DNA of 64,000 nucleotides from Trichobilharzia szidati (Eukaryota > Platyhelminthes > Trematoda > Strigeidida > Schistosomatidae), in contig OX235279.1 in the NCBI GenBank assembly GCA_944472155.2, forward strand, positions 60,733,564 through 60,797,563, in the 5' to 3' direction. This document shows positions 1 to 11,459 of the stretch, piece after piece (positions within the stretch are counted from its first letter, which is position 1; every line of letters begins with the position of its first letter). The position numbers and the translations under genes are program-made. The notes beneath the pieces were generated by a model. The model had not been told where the DNA came from and ran no database searches. It saw only the letters and a program-made list of their open reading frames with translations.

Positions 1-36
1 TTAACTGCATATTACTAAACAATCTTGATTAAGACC

Positions 37-101
37 ATCATCACTAAATATTACTGTATAACACTGTAGGATTTTAACAAAATAAATTTTACCCACAATG
101 G
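37..101 (+). repeat. Old dispersed repeat fragment, matched at 18545-18606
   Basis: This roughly 65-bp stretch (catcat-cactaaatattact and onward to tttacccacaatg) resembles 18545-18606 at about 80% by eye, in the same orientation. No coding capacity or promoter boxes are visible. It could be the remnant of an older interspersed element. Confidence 0.35.
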
Positions 102-1914
102 AACCACAACTAAAGTCTACACATGCTAGAATCGAGGTCTTTCTCCGTCTAGTAGAGCACTTAGTCGAGTCTGCATTTGCTGCATAGTTGGGGGAAATGA
201 ATATATGAATGTCGAGTGTACAACTTCATCAATCCTGGTGGAGCAATAAACATTGATTAGTTATGGTAGAAGTAAAGTCAGATTAATAACAGGAAATATT
301 TTTTTATTATAAAGATAGTTACAGCGAAGAAAATTTTCTTTTCGACGAAGCCATCAACTAGGCTGTACTTTCGTGTATTTATATTACATGTGTGAGAAAG
401 TTCTAGAATTATTTCTGGCCAGAGGTCAGATTAATAAGATTACTAAGTGTAATAAACAGAAGATAGGTGGTGGCACTATTCTAGAAGTATTTCAGGCTAA
501 AGGTAAAATTAAAATTTGCAATGTGTAATAATCAGGAAGATCGGGTAGAAAAGACAAAATAGGATTATAATTACTAGAAAACTAGTCAGTTTGTATAATT
601 ACGGGTTAAGGATACAGTATTAACCAAATGGGTGAGAGGTTAGGACATATAAAAATAAAAACAGTAAAAAAGCATGTAATTAAGTCTGATAAGGTAAAAA
701 TATTAGAAATGATATATGCCTATTTTGTAAGTGTGAAGAATGTTAACGATTGTGAATAAACCGTAAGTGTTCGGTTTTTATTGGAATTCAGACACTCTGA
801 GATAGAGAAACAAGACACCTATCTGTCAAATGAATTTACTAACTACAACAAATGATAAACTAAACGACATTGAAACATTTATAGGTAGGAGATACAGATA
901 TAGATTTTTCTCGGGAGTACTGCAGTCCCAAATTTTTCTGCTATCCGATTTCTGTTTCCTCACTGTGTACCTAATGTATGTTGCTGAAATTCAGTAGTCA
1001 TGCCAATAAGATTGTTGTCTAGGTCACATAAAAAATCATGTACCGTACACTTGTATCACCTTAAAAGCTGTTTTGTCTAAAAATTTCAAAAAATGTTCTT
1101 CAGAATTTTAGTTAATCTGATCATATGATCATCATATACTAACCCGTACTTTGTGATAATAATCTGGTAAACAGTAAATATTTCAAATGCTTACCTTGTA
1201 CAGTAAACAAACAGATCAACAAATAGTCATTTTGGCAAAAAAATATACGGTAGTCTTATCAATTACTAGTGTCTGTAAAACAAATCGGACTGAGCATTCC
1301 TGTTTTAAAGAGATTGCAATTTAGAGTGAATTTTTAATCAATGTAGTTTAGACACTTAACTATTTCTATGCACAACCGATACCCAAAAGTATCTGTTTTT
1401 AACTTCAGTTGAGTTCTGTTGATTACATTCTAATTAGCTGTTAACAGATGTTTTTCAGTTGACTGTGTACATCCTCAACTTCACTTCATAGAGCTTAACA
1501 GGTACTACTTCTGGAATGTGGACTGACTGTCATTTCTTATCCGGAAAGTGGAAGTATGAGCATAGTCTTTTCATAGTCATTAAGCGTTTATTTGACCTAT
1601 TACAATTAATCATGCAGACAGATACTTGCATTTTAAATTTTGTCGAAAGGATAAAATGTACATAACTTACGAATACTCTCTTATTCTTATGAACTTAGAT
1701 AAATGGAATTACATGAATCGTTTAATTTTAACTCATAACTTCGTGGTCAGTCAGTACTGATAAATACTCCTAGATTACATACATCAACAATCAATTCACT
1801 TTGCCCAACCACTAGTGTTGAAATAACACCATCAAAAACAATTAAAAAGGTATGCTGAAGATGTACTTTTAGATACCCTGTCTATATATCACATTATTTG
1901 ATGGTTGGAGGTAA

Positions 1915-2312
1915 CCGGCAGTCTGCACAAAAAAGGACATGACACTAGTTACTAACTAGTGCCTAATCAAAGCATCCAATACGGTTCTACAGGAGGTCAG
2001 TCGCGAGACTGAATAGCTCAGTGATAACGTCTCTGACTACGGCACTGGGTGATATTGGTTCGATCCTTCTCAGGAGGGACATGAATTCCTTAAGGATTGC
2101 GGATACCCTTTGCTGCACGAAAGCTTGGTCCTGGCAGGGCTTCCTACCGGTTGCCTCTAACCATCTAATAACAAGAATTCTGAATGCACCATGATGGTGA
2201 GGCGCCTAACATGGCGGCTACATTGCAAACTTGACAGATAAAATTCAGTCTGCATCAAACAAAAGACTAGACACATAGCACTAGTTACTGCCTAGTGTTC
2301 AATCAAAGAAGA
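1915..2312 (+). repeat. tRNA-derived SINE (A/B-box family), copy 1
   Basis: A tRNA-like head contains an A box (TAGCTCAGTGATAACG, about 2017-2032) and a B box (GGTTCGATCC, about 2057-2066), as expected for an internal RNA polymerase III promoter. A body of about 150 bp follows, then a tail with CAGTCTGCA and CACTAGTTACTGCCTAGTG. The same tail-type sequence also precedes the head (1918-1965), preceded by an inverted scrap of the body end, so the copy is flanked by tail sequence on both sides. Related copies lie at 47430-47935, 48575-48940 and 57660-58110. It is probably an old insertion, because the A box and body carry substitutions. Confidence 0.7.
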
Positions 2313-4980
2313 TATCACATGCTTTTCACACTGATCAAAATTCTTTACTCATATTGAGAAGATGAAGAACTGATACAATTTAGTACGAGTGCCTGTTAGA
2401 GTTACTCAATAATCACACCACACTATTCTCTTTCTTTATTCCTACACCACATCTTGCTTCCGATCAATCTGTCCCATGTTTGCCAATAACCAATAACTAC
2501 TGTGATCTATACAATCTATTCAGCCCTAATAGTATTCTCTGTACAAACGTTCCTCAAAAAGTGATCCATTATCAAACAATCGGACTTTTTTCATATACAT
2601 GACTTAAAAGGATTGCATTATCATCCATTACGTGTTGATTCTCATTACATTCTCAGTACTGACATAAAAAAAGACTTCACCAAATTATAAAAGTTAATTT
2701 TTTTGATCAGAATTTATTTTTTCTTTAATGTAGTGAATCAATTAATTTATTTTATTTTTATTTTTGGAAGCTGATAGCCATAATGTTTATCTCTGTGTTT
2801 CGACATTCATTCTGATTTTATCCTACTTGTATATGCCATAGTTAATTCCATTCCTTATGTCAGTTTTCGTACTAAAACTGAAGCTTGATAAAGTTGACTA
2901 CTATTTGCATAATCTTACTACTCAATCGATCCATCACTAACATGACATTCAACAAATTTACTGTAACCTGCTTGACGCAGTCACAGTGATTTTACTGTGG
3001 GTTTATTCCAGTAGTTGTGATTGGCGTTTGTTAAATAAGAAGCATTCAAGCAGCTCATTTAGGTTTTATACGCATTCCATGCAAATTTCATTTTTTTTCT
3101 CCAATTTCTATACGAACACTTGTTATTTAAAGTCATAGGACAATAATGAGGTGGACGTATTACATCTCTCTTAAATGGAAAGATTATTAGTGATTTATAT
3201 GATCTGATAGTTGACCAGGGCAGTTATCATCGTACATGGGAAGAGATGCTTGGTTTTATGATGTGGTGTATAAATGAAATTTCGAAAAACACTGAGATTT
3301 AATCAACTTCTTTCTACTTCGTTAAATAATTTTTGAGGATTGTACAAAATGGATATTGTGAAAGAGTTTCTAAATATCAGTAAAACGTCGTCTGTCTTGC
3401 CAGACACTCCAACATGCTACAGAAGTCATAAGTGAGTGTTTAAATACAATTTATAAGAAACTCTAGACTTCAGTTTTTACCTATTCCCGCTGTAAAGTTC
3501 TCCCTGGGGGTGTTAATTCACGTCGTCCGACTCTTTAGTCAGCCTAATTATCACTTTAATTTTGTCCAGCGCTTCCGTTAAATAACTGTTGATGGAAATA
3601 ATATCATAATGAACTGCCTAGATATTATGAATAAACTCAGAAACCAGACAAGTAAAGTATAACCAGTTGTCTTTAAAATCTAAAACCATGTGCCGTATAT
3701 CAGTATAGTGGTTCACTTACTTTAAAAACTATATATTTTGACAAAATACATTCTATGATGTAGGCCAATATCAGATAACTGATTAGTGTAATGAAAGAAT
3801 TTGTCTTGTAGCATCAACAGGCCTTGATTTCTGTCAGCTGGTATTGGTATTTTCATCTAATTACTGATGAAATTATTAGGGACCCCACAAGTTATGTGAT
3901 TGATCCTTGTTTTAAAAAGCAGAAGTATAATCTTTTTATTTGCTGGTTATACGCAAGCTGAAGCTATGCGAGTTTGATTAGATATGAAGTTAGTATAGCT
4001 TTGAAATGACAACTTTTTAGTTATTGGACTGCTTTTAATTACTTATGAGCTTCATGCGAGTCAACTGAGCAAGTTTAAACTACACCTCATCTCAGCCAAA
4101 AACCCCAGGAACTATGTTAATTTAGAAAAGAAATGCACGGTGCTTATTTCAAGTAGAACAAGTTTATTTCTTGCAGAGTTGGGCAGTTCATCCATCCATT
4201 CAAGTAGATGCGTTGTATTTTCTGCAAATTAGAAAATTTAAAATCAAGGTTTCGATTCTATTCTATCCTTACTACAGTATAATAACGCTAATTCTGACGA
4301 AAACTACCCTGCTTTTAGAAAAACTGGTGAATAAATGTCAATTTTCAGATAAGGTAACACTATCAGAATTAGTTTACGCAAACTGAATTCCATCACTGAC
4401 TTATATTCTTTGTTCAGTGTTTTTATTGATCAATGTGATTGGATGTAAATGCTATGCGTATACAAGACACAAAAGGCACGTGGATGCACGCACACAATTA
4501 CTGACAATCTGTCTCTCCATCTGCTTTAAAACCTGTAAGAATGTGTGTTTGCGTTGATAGCCTAACATAGTGAATCAGCATTTGCTAATAACGATTGATA
4601 GGTACAAGCTTATTTGTTTGGGTTATTGTGTACTATTACGTGATTAATTATTGATTAAGTTAGTTCCAATTTCACAAAGTCTTGTTCAATTAAACACAGT
4701 TATGAATATCATTCATAAAAAGGCGTGATTATCAACAGATGAAATACTGAACAAATGCAAAGTATTTTTCAATTGCATACATTGCAAGTGATACCTGTCA
4801 TACGTCGTTGCTACAATCTAATTGAAATTAAAATTGTAAAACGTACAGGATTTTAGATCTCAGAAGATGTTTTCAGACCTATCTTTTTAATCCCTCTGTA
4901 CAATGTTTCCTTATGAAAAGAGACAGTGGTCTATGACCTGCACTAACCAAAGTTTAAGTGCTTGTTTTTCAAGCAGTCAG

Positions 4981-7018
4981 AGCAGTTATCACACCCTGTT
5001 CACCTTCACTCATGTAGACTCATAAACAACTTATGGTATAACGTATTCATCTATGCAGTGTTAACGATTGCCGTAGAGATTACTTTGCTCTTTATCAATG
5101 TTCGTTTTACTTCATAAGGGTTGAGTCAGCTGAGTACAAATAAAGTGAATAAAATACATAAGTAATCATCGTGATAGAATTTCTCGGCATATTCTAAATG
5201 AATATCCAATTCATTTTCGAAGAGTAGAACAAAACACCAAAGTGACACACGATATCCACACTATGCTGGAACTCTGAAGAATAAAATTATGAACAAAGTA
5301 ATGACATACTTGTGATGCAGAGATGGAATTATCCTGGAATGAGAAGGTGAAACAAGACATAGGTAGAAGTGGTTGCATAGTCGTTGGGCGGATTTGCTAA
5401 GGAAAATGAACGTGATAAGTGTGAAGTGGTCATTGACAAAATATGAGTTAATGAGATGGTAGATGGTCAGGTGATAAAGCTGAAAGGAGAAGAATCACAT
5501 GAGATTTTGGAGTTGTGCAATTGAAGAGGTCAGCGTTTACCTAGATGGTAGCATGACAGTGACAGTCTCTCGTCATTGCGAAAGCGATCAGTTCAGTAAT
5601 TTGAAGTTAGCATGGGTGTCCATAACCACCTCAAAATATTCGCATTTTTCTACTTGGTGTCTCCTACCACTTCGGTACCACAAGCCTAACACCATGTGAG
5701 GGAGATTGACATTGACATTTGAGACAGACTCCTAGATTCTGCAGCACAATTGTCTCTCACTTCTTCCTATCTGCTGACACGTGAATTAATAAATGCACTT
5801 CGAGCTACTTTCCCATTCTTGACAATGGTTAATTTGATGTATTTGTTGAAGTCACCGTGAGTGAAGAATTCGTGTAGTTGGTGTGATATCATATGCGTGA
5901 CATAACGTCTTTGTCAATAACTTCGGTCGTCATTTGATCATGCATAGAGGTCGTCTTTTGAAGGCTTGTCTCACTCATAGTTCTTATTGTGCTTGAATTG
6001 CCGAATACATTTTACACACAGAACCTGATTAACTGCCTCATAACGTGTTCAGCAGTGCTTCATATTTCTGAGTGTAGTTTTTCTATAGTGAAGTAGCAGT
6101 GAACTGATTCTCTGGGTCTACGAAGAGTGTACACGTTTCACTCTCTAACTTAATTCAGTCACTATAACATCGCGCCTTCCACTGTGTTTATTGTGCGTTG
6201 TACCTCGTTCCTATTGCCCATCTATTCATGGATGAATTTCTATGCCATACAATTCAGATTTGTTCTGCTGGTGATTATGGACTTTTTATCTCTGCATCCA
6301 ATCGGCTTGTCTTACACACCAGTAGAAACAGACATAATCGAATAATCGTAAAAATGGTAATAGTAATAATAATAATAGTAATAATGATTGTTATTATTAC
6401 TTGTCGTTTGGATTATCGTCACTGCAATTAGATTATTTGTCTAATCGTTGTGTCGATAATTACAGTGTTTGTATCATGATAAGTATCTACATATGTTTAC
6501 TTAGGTCATATAAACATAAAACCTGGTGTAAGTGGATGATGTTGTTTGTGTAAGCATGCTTGTGTGTGTGTGTGCGTGTGCGTATGTATATGTTTCATAT
6601 CCTTCTGCGTTTCTATAGTTTGTCGCGCGGACTTCGTGTGTTCTCTTCCGGTGTAGTTGATAAAGTGTAAGTGAATAAGAGGCGGAAGTGTTAGGAGGAG
6701 AGTTAGTTAGTTAGTTAGTGAGTTAGCTAGTTAGTTAGTTAGTGAGGTAGTGAGTTAGCGAGCTGGTATATGCCTTCGATTAATATGGAATATGGGATTG
6801 TATAAGAGGAGATGTCTGTGTGATAATGAGATTTTATCAGATATTGATTCTCGAGTTGTGGAGATTACAGTGAAGGTGAATGTTTAGGAATGTGTGTAGG
6901 GCATTTTTTTTTGAAGATATGCTGGTTTGCATATAATGTTTAAGTGGACCTGTAAAGACATAATTAGTAAGTCATTTGCAGGCTGAATTTATCAAGAAAC
7001 GTGAATCATAAGTTTGAT
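4981..7018 (+). repeat. Unclassified 2-kb dispersed repeat, copy 1
   Basis: About 2038 bp that recurs at 25243-27280 in the same orientation with high identity (a few percent mismatches and small indels by eye). Homology starts abruptly at AGCAGTTATCACACCCTG and ends at ...AATCATAAGTTTGAT. I see no terminal inverted repeats, no long terminal repeats and no convincing ORF. The 77-residue frame at 6198-6431 is kept in copy 2 but is low-complexity towards its end. Inside are TG-rich and GTTA-type simple repeats (about 6550-6590 and 6700-6760), which differ in length between copies. It could be a non-autonomous element, an internal or terminal part of a retroelement, or a segmental duplication. 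Confidence 0.8.
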
Positions 7019-7202
7019 GTTGTCAGAGGGAAATGAATACCTCGATTTTGATACGTGAATGTTGTTGGTGAAGACTATAGCCTGGGTGGACTATATTCAA
7101 CTCTACATATTTTTTCAGTGCTACATTTTAGCTATATCTGATCTGTCATTATTAAAAATAATAGTCTGTCATTTTTATCTAAATACGAGTTTGCCAATGG
7201 AT

Positions 7203-7275
7203 TGGTATCAGTTAGAGAACTATTGAAAAACATGGATTACTGGAAAACTGTTTTATCGTAGTTTGGATATCACCC
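7203..7275 (-). repeat. Decayed hammerhead-type SINE fragment
   Basis: Aligned by eye to the left arm of the palindrome at 10538-10644: ATCAGTTAGAGAAC, then GAAAA, ATGGATTACTGGA and CTGTTTTATCGTAGTTTGGA. On the minus strand this corresponds to the stem II / GAAA region of the hammerhead, but GACGAAAC has become GATAAAAC and the CTGANGA segment is lost, so no ribozyme activity is expected. Confidence 0.5.
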
Positions 7276-7504
7276 ACTGTCGAAAACCATTTTGGCTACA
7301 CATCTTGACGACTGACGAGAATTTGCAAATGTTTTTCTTACGATGCACTTGTAGTTTGTATTCTGCTTGATAGGATTTCTTGGCAGGATTTCCAGCGTCA
7401 CCTCACTTTCATGTTTTAGAATGAGTGTCTCAATAACGTAAACACTATAGGGACGATTCACAGTTGTGTGATAAGAACGATGTGTAGTTGAACACTTCCC
7501 TTCC

Positions 7505-7730
7505 TTGACTAATATCCTATACTACGAGGTTAAAGCACCATGCATGTGGTCAGGGGTTCGACCCCTGGCCGACTCACTCATTTACCTCACTAAGCCAATA
7601 ATAAGACTGGTGAAGAGGGAAGGCTGGGTATGAGGCTAGCAACCCCATCCCGTAAATATAAACACCACTGCTACCGATACTTCAAGCCTCTAGCTTGAAG
7701 CTCTATATTCCACTAAAAACGTAAATAAAT
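7505..7730 (+). repeat. tRNA/RTE composite SINE, copy 1
   Basis: The head keeps a perfect T-arm-like hairpin (CAGGG, GTTCGAC, CCCTG at about 7550-7566) that also forms a B box. The 5' half of the tRNA-like part is degraded. The body (GGTGAAGAGGGAAGGCTGGG, then GAGGCTAGCAACCCC, then TACTTCAAGCC) matches the 5' end of the minus-strand RTE element at 14460-16790. The last about 40 bp (TTGAAGCTCTATATTCCACT) match RTE 3' ends such as 43361-43395. Sister copies are at 49945-50185 and, truncated, at 41235-41402. Confidence 0.75.
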
Positions 7731-8649
7731 AAAAAAGCATTAAATACTAATCAGTACCATGTAAATTCTCCCTCGTTCGTCTGTAAAAACTTTGTAGATC
7801 GCTCTGGCATCTGACTGACAGGCATTTCTGTAGAATTATTTAATCGTTGACTGACAAGCTAGAGGATACTTTCGAAGGTGCTTAGCTTTACCGTCATTAT
7901 TTGTAATTTGTACACACTGATTGGTTTATACTGGAGAACTCTTGAGAAGTATTTTCTCTAAATGAAGTAGTGAATAAGAAGAAGAGAATACTATCTGAAG
8001 ACAACAAAGTGATTAAAACTAAAATAAAAAATCTTGAAAGACTAAACTGAAATGCTAATAGAAAGCTTCTTGAAAGTTTCGAGTTCATAATCCACAATTT
8101 TGAGATGTTCACAAGCTAGAGAAAGTAGTTTCTCAATACCTTTTGAGTTTATATTATAACTCAAATATTTTCTGTAATATTTGTGAGCGAACCTCTTTGA
8201 ATGTTTACACTTGCTTACCTGTATCTTTCATGTGCAACAGTCCATGAAACAATACTATTAAGTGGAGAAACTATGTAGAACAAATAATTGAGAAAATCTC
8301 TTTAGGAAGAGAATATGTTTTGTAGTGTCTACAGGAAATGGGATGTTTGTCTACTTTTGACTCTGTGAGCATCATACTTTTTCGTGTTCTCAAATAAACA
8401 GATAGTTGCCTAATGACTTTTTACAGTCTTTGTTGGTCGATCAATTCGTTAGTGATGTGAGTACATAAATCTTTTCCTTCTTGTTTTCTCAGAAGTTAAT
8501 TTTTCAAAAATTGACCGAATAAGATTGTACTTGAAGATTCAAATCAGCTTATGAATTAGAAAATGAAAAAGTAGAACTTCCGATGTTAAAATGTAAAATA
8601 AAATATGACAGAGACGGTTCTTTATGTACAATCGTTTTACAGAAAATCA

Positions 8650-9090
8650 GCACACCCTTAAGGATTATTATAATTGCCTTTGGTTTAGGGTGGTACATAG
8701 AGCTTTAACAGAGCATTCCGTTTCTTCCAGTCCACTGCTCCCCTTTTTATATAGTTCTGTGATCGTCTATAAGCTTTCATCTCCTCTTCACTCTTGGACG
8801 CCCAACTCGTCGTCCCCCATTCAGGTTTCCATGGGGGCTTGTGTAGCCCGTGATGTGACTCAATGGTCTACTCGGTGTGTGACCAGTATATCTCCATTTA
8901 CTCCGGCATATTTGTTGAGCATCATATTCTTGGCTCGCCTGTTGCTGGAGTTCTTTATTGTTAGTTCTTTCAAGCCATCTACTAATGGATACTTAGATTT
9001 AATGTCCTCTTATACTATTCTTGTGGAGATATATTTGATAAAATGTTTAAGGAACGGAATCAGGATGTTGACTAGCAATCCATAGAAATT
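8650..9090 (-). mobile_element. RTE-clade LINE, 3'-terminal fragment
   Basis: Read on the minus strand, this is the extreme 3' part of an RTE-type non-LTR retrotransposon. It contains a degraded C-terminal segment with the recurrent G-R-P/G-R-R basic motif region, then GTTAAAGCTCTATGTACCACC and an AT-rich end near 8665 (GCAATTATAATAATCC). It aligns by eye with 14465-14790, which has the same order of landmarks (CATATTTGTTGAGC; CTTTC near the right end). The plus-strand 153-codon frame over this stretch is only a shadow. The fragment is 5'-truncated and full of stops. Confidence 0.75.
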
Positions 9091-9932
9091 TAATTCACGG
9101 TCCACTGGATGAGGTCTCAGTGCCTTAATGGTCTACCATCTAACATTTTAACGGGGAGGTCCTGGCTAAGAACCTTGGTGGTTGCGTACTGTTGGTCAGT
9201 CCCTAACTCGGACAAAACAAATATTGACAGGACTGAGGTCTGAGTGAAATTTGAATGTACAGACGCTGAAATAGAAAACATTCAAGTTAAAAAATTATAT
9301 AGGTACTGATAAGCCAAAACAGTTGAATAGGTCATATTCCACATAATCATTTAGATATATGGATCATTCAGGGTGGATCAGAATATATGAATATAGAAAT
9401 TGACGAAATATAATCTGAAAAACCAGAGTAAAATAAGTAATCTCGGAAAAGGATCAGATATCGCAATGTATGCAGTGACTCTTAAAAATACTAGACAGTA
9501 TAATACAATGAGAATATAAAATTTAATGTAGTTTTACATTATAAATTTGAGACCTTATCAAACTCATTACATTTTATTCTTCAAGAAGTCTTTGTACTTT
9601 ACCTGGTGTTTTGAGAATTTTTTACGCCTGTCTTAATCACACCCCACTGTTAGTGTCGCCTTATAAATCTGTATTGATATTGTTGAAGAAATCATTAATT
9701 TACACCATATGAAACTTACCACAATCTATTTCTTATGTATAATAATATGAGGCAATTTCTGGCCTCCTGACTCTCACCATTATCAGTCAGCCTGTTTATT
9801 TGACCTTAACAGAGAGTCAGGAGCAGATTGGTTATCTTTTATGTAATACTTGTAATAGTGATGTGAATATTAATCCAGAAGACTGGACCTCATTATAAGC
9901 TAGTGAATACTTTTATATCTATTTATTACTAG

Positions 9933-10018
9933 GAGATGTAAACTGACATTTCCGGCAGATATGTTTGTTGAAGCCAGACTTCAGCCAGGTGGAACATTCT
10001 CAACTTATGAAGATAGTG
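9933..10018 (+). other. Candidate upstream exon A (unproven)
   Basis: An open stretch preceded by a pyrimidine-rich acceptor (ATCTATTTATTACTAG) and followed by a GTATAT donor. It begins with 1 base of a split codon and ends in phase 1. The frame reads RCKLTFPADMFVEARL and on to GGTFSTYEDS. The phase fits candidate exon B (10219-10377), and B fits the first certain exon at 17169. Joined, the A/B boundary vaguely recalls the G-T-x-x-Y-(D/E)...I-F-(V/I) region of ErbB L1 domains. This is inference from phase and a weak pattern only, and chance is quite possible. Confidence 0.2.
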
Positions 10019-10218
10019 GTATATTAAAGATTATTGTAAATTTGTGTACCTGACCTGCCTTAATAAAACTGGTTTCTTATGTTCAGTCAAAACAGCAGTA
10101 ATAAATTTTTTCTGACTACACATCATGTAATGGGCTTTTCGTGCTAACTGAAGCTCCTAAACTAAAAGAATCGTCTTTATCTCACTAAACATTCATGTTC
10201 TTTTAAAACTCAAATCAG

Positions 10219-10377
10219 GCATATTCATCGTTGAGAGTTACATTTTATTGCCTACCATGACAATGGGATCCAAGACTCACGTTTTTCCACTAGACCTTCC
10301 TCAGCAATGTCAAGAGATTCCAACACTGGTCGATGAAGTCGTCACAAAACACCTACAAGTGTGGCATGGCGTAGAAG
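10219..10377 (+). other. Candidate upstream exon B (unproven)
   Basis: An open 159-nt stretch between a CAAATCAG acceptor and a GAAG/GTAATT donor, phase 1 at both ends. It contains a 44-codon ATG frame (10257-10391 if unspliced) with a coding-like composition, including FPLDLPQQCQEIPTLVDEVV. Spliced to 17169 it would give an in-frame valine codon. The piece L-x-L-x-x-x-x-x-E-I is loosely like the end of an ErbB L1 repeat, but the expected G-x-V-x-I-x-x-N-x-x-L-C signature is absent. It could equally be an unrelated pseudogene fragment. Confidence 0.22.
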
Positions 10378-10537
10378 GTAATTTTATGTAGCTAACTTAC
10401 ATTTTAGGAAATCGATAAGCTAATTATTCTCAATAGTAATTCGATTAGGTGACGTACATAGCGTTAATACTGTAGATTTTTTGACATACAATTTATTTCC
10501 CTGACCATATATTGATGATGTACAACAACTTGTTTTT

Positions 10538-10644
10538 TGGTTACAGGATTTCATCATAAGCTGACATCAGTTAGAGAACCATTGGAAAACCTGGGAGTAC
10601 TGGACAGCTGTTTCGTCCTAGTTTGGGACTCTTCAGCAGTACGC
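10538..10644 (-). ncRNA. Hammerhead ribozyme SINE, minus-strand arm of palindrome
   Basis: On the minus strand the core reads: stem I GTACTG, CTGAAGA (C-U-G-A-N-G-A), stem II GTCC/GGAC, GAAA, a tiny self-complementary stem III (ACAG/CTGT), the GTC cleavage triplet, and stem I 3' strand CAGTAC. All conserved core bases of a type I hammerhead are present. Cleavage is predicted between plus-strand positions 10602 and 10603. Just upstream on the minus strand (plus 10650-10665) lies a B box, GGTTCGAATCC, so a tRNA-like Pol III promoter half is kept on this arm. This matches the S-alpha type hammerhead SINEs known from schistosomes. Stem III without a proper loop is typical of the family and is thought to work as a dimer. 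Confidence 0.85.
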
Positions 10645-10683
10645 ACCCACCGGGATTCGAACCCAGGACCTTCTGGTTACAAG

Positions 10684-10790
10684 GCGTACTGCTGAAGAGT
10701 CCCAAACTAGGACGAAACAGCTGTCCAGTACTCCCAGGTTTTCCAATGGTTCTCTAACTGATGTCAGCTCATGATGAAATCCTGTAACCA
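10684..10790 (+). ncRNA. Hammerhead ribozyme SINE, plus-strand arm of palindrome
   Basis: Type I hammerhead with stem I GTACTG (10686-10691) pairing with CAGTAC (10726-10731), CTGAAGA (10692-10698), stem II GTCC (10699-10702) / GGAC (10710-10713), GAAA (10714-10717), stem III ACAG/CTGT (10717-10724), and cleavage after C10725. This arm lacks the tRNA-like promoter part and is an almost exact inverted copy of 10538-10644, about 39 bp away. A single transcript across the locus would fold into one long hairpin that competes with both ribozyme folds. Confidence 0.85.
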
Positions 10791-11433
10791 ATCAAATCCC
10801 TACAAACCAACACTTGAAAACTTGTTTTTTATAATAAATGTTGCCTGACTGCATTGCATGCATAGACTATAATATTACCTTAGTGACTAGCCACACCATA
10901 AAGAATTAATGAGTGCTTAGTTAACACTTGTTACTTGATTGTTTGAAAGATTAGGCTGCAACATTTACAGTTAGACTTTATTGTGGGCCTATATAATTAT
11001 CTACACAGGCATACACATACAAAAATAACCTCATTCAAATGAAGTGAATAAATCAAATACACTAGAAGATTGTTCCCTTTATTCAACAGTTCATATATTG
11101 TTGCCTTGTCTGTGCCAATTAATTGTTTTACAACAGAAAATATGCTTTGAGAACGAAAGGATTCATGTGTGTGTGTGCGTGAATAATTCGTTACAAATAT
11201 CTCATTTACCATATTTGCGATATTAAGTAGAACGTTTACATTGGACTAAGGAGAAACTGTTTTATTTCTTCTTTCTGAAGTTTAGTTTCATGTAGTGAGC
11301 TAATTAAAGCCTGTAAGATACTAGATAGTTTTCTCTTTTGCTGTTCCAAAGGATTGAGTAAATGAGTAAAGTTGCGGAGATGCTTTTAATTTGATCACTA
11401 TACACATGAATAAATAATTATTGTTTCTTTCAG

Positions 11434-11459
11434 TGGTCTGGATACTATCGTTCACAATG
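11434..11459 (+). other. Candidate 26-nt micro-exon (unproven)
   Basis: A strong acceptor (TTGTTTCTTTCAG) precedes 26 nt ending at ATG/GTAAAT. If entered in phase 2 it reads GLDTIVHN and leaves in phase 1, which fits the first certain exon at 17169. Micro-exons are common in schistosome genes, but such acceptor/donor pairs also arise by chance in 17 kb of AT-rich DNA. It is mutually exclusive in phase with candidate exon B as the preceding exon. Confidence 0.15.

Noticed and set aside
3350..3435. Short ATG frame (MDIVKEFLNISK...) ending at a GTGAGT donor
   Set aside because: A good start context and donor, but only about 28 codons with no family resemblance and no partner exon found.
4171..4386. 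Frame after a strong acceptor (TTTATTTCTTGCAG) as a possible receptor exon
   Set aside because: The reading has no L-domain or cysteine-rich features, and the only nearby donor (AAG/GTTTCG) is poor.
6198..6431. 77-codon frame repeated at 26355-26672
   Set aside because: Its conservation reflects duplication of the whole 2-kb repeat. The end is low-complexity (Ile/Val runs from a TAA-type repeat) and no domain is visible.
8624..9085. 153-codon open frame on the plus strand
   Set aside because: It is the antisense shadow of an RTE 3' end on the minus strand.
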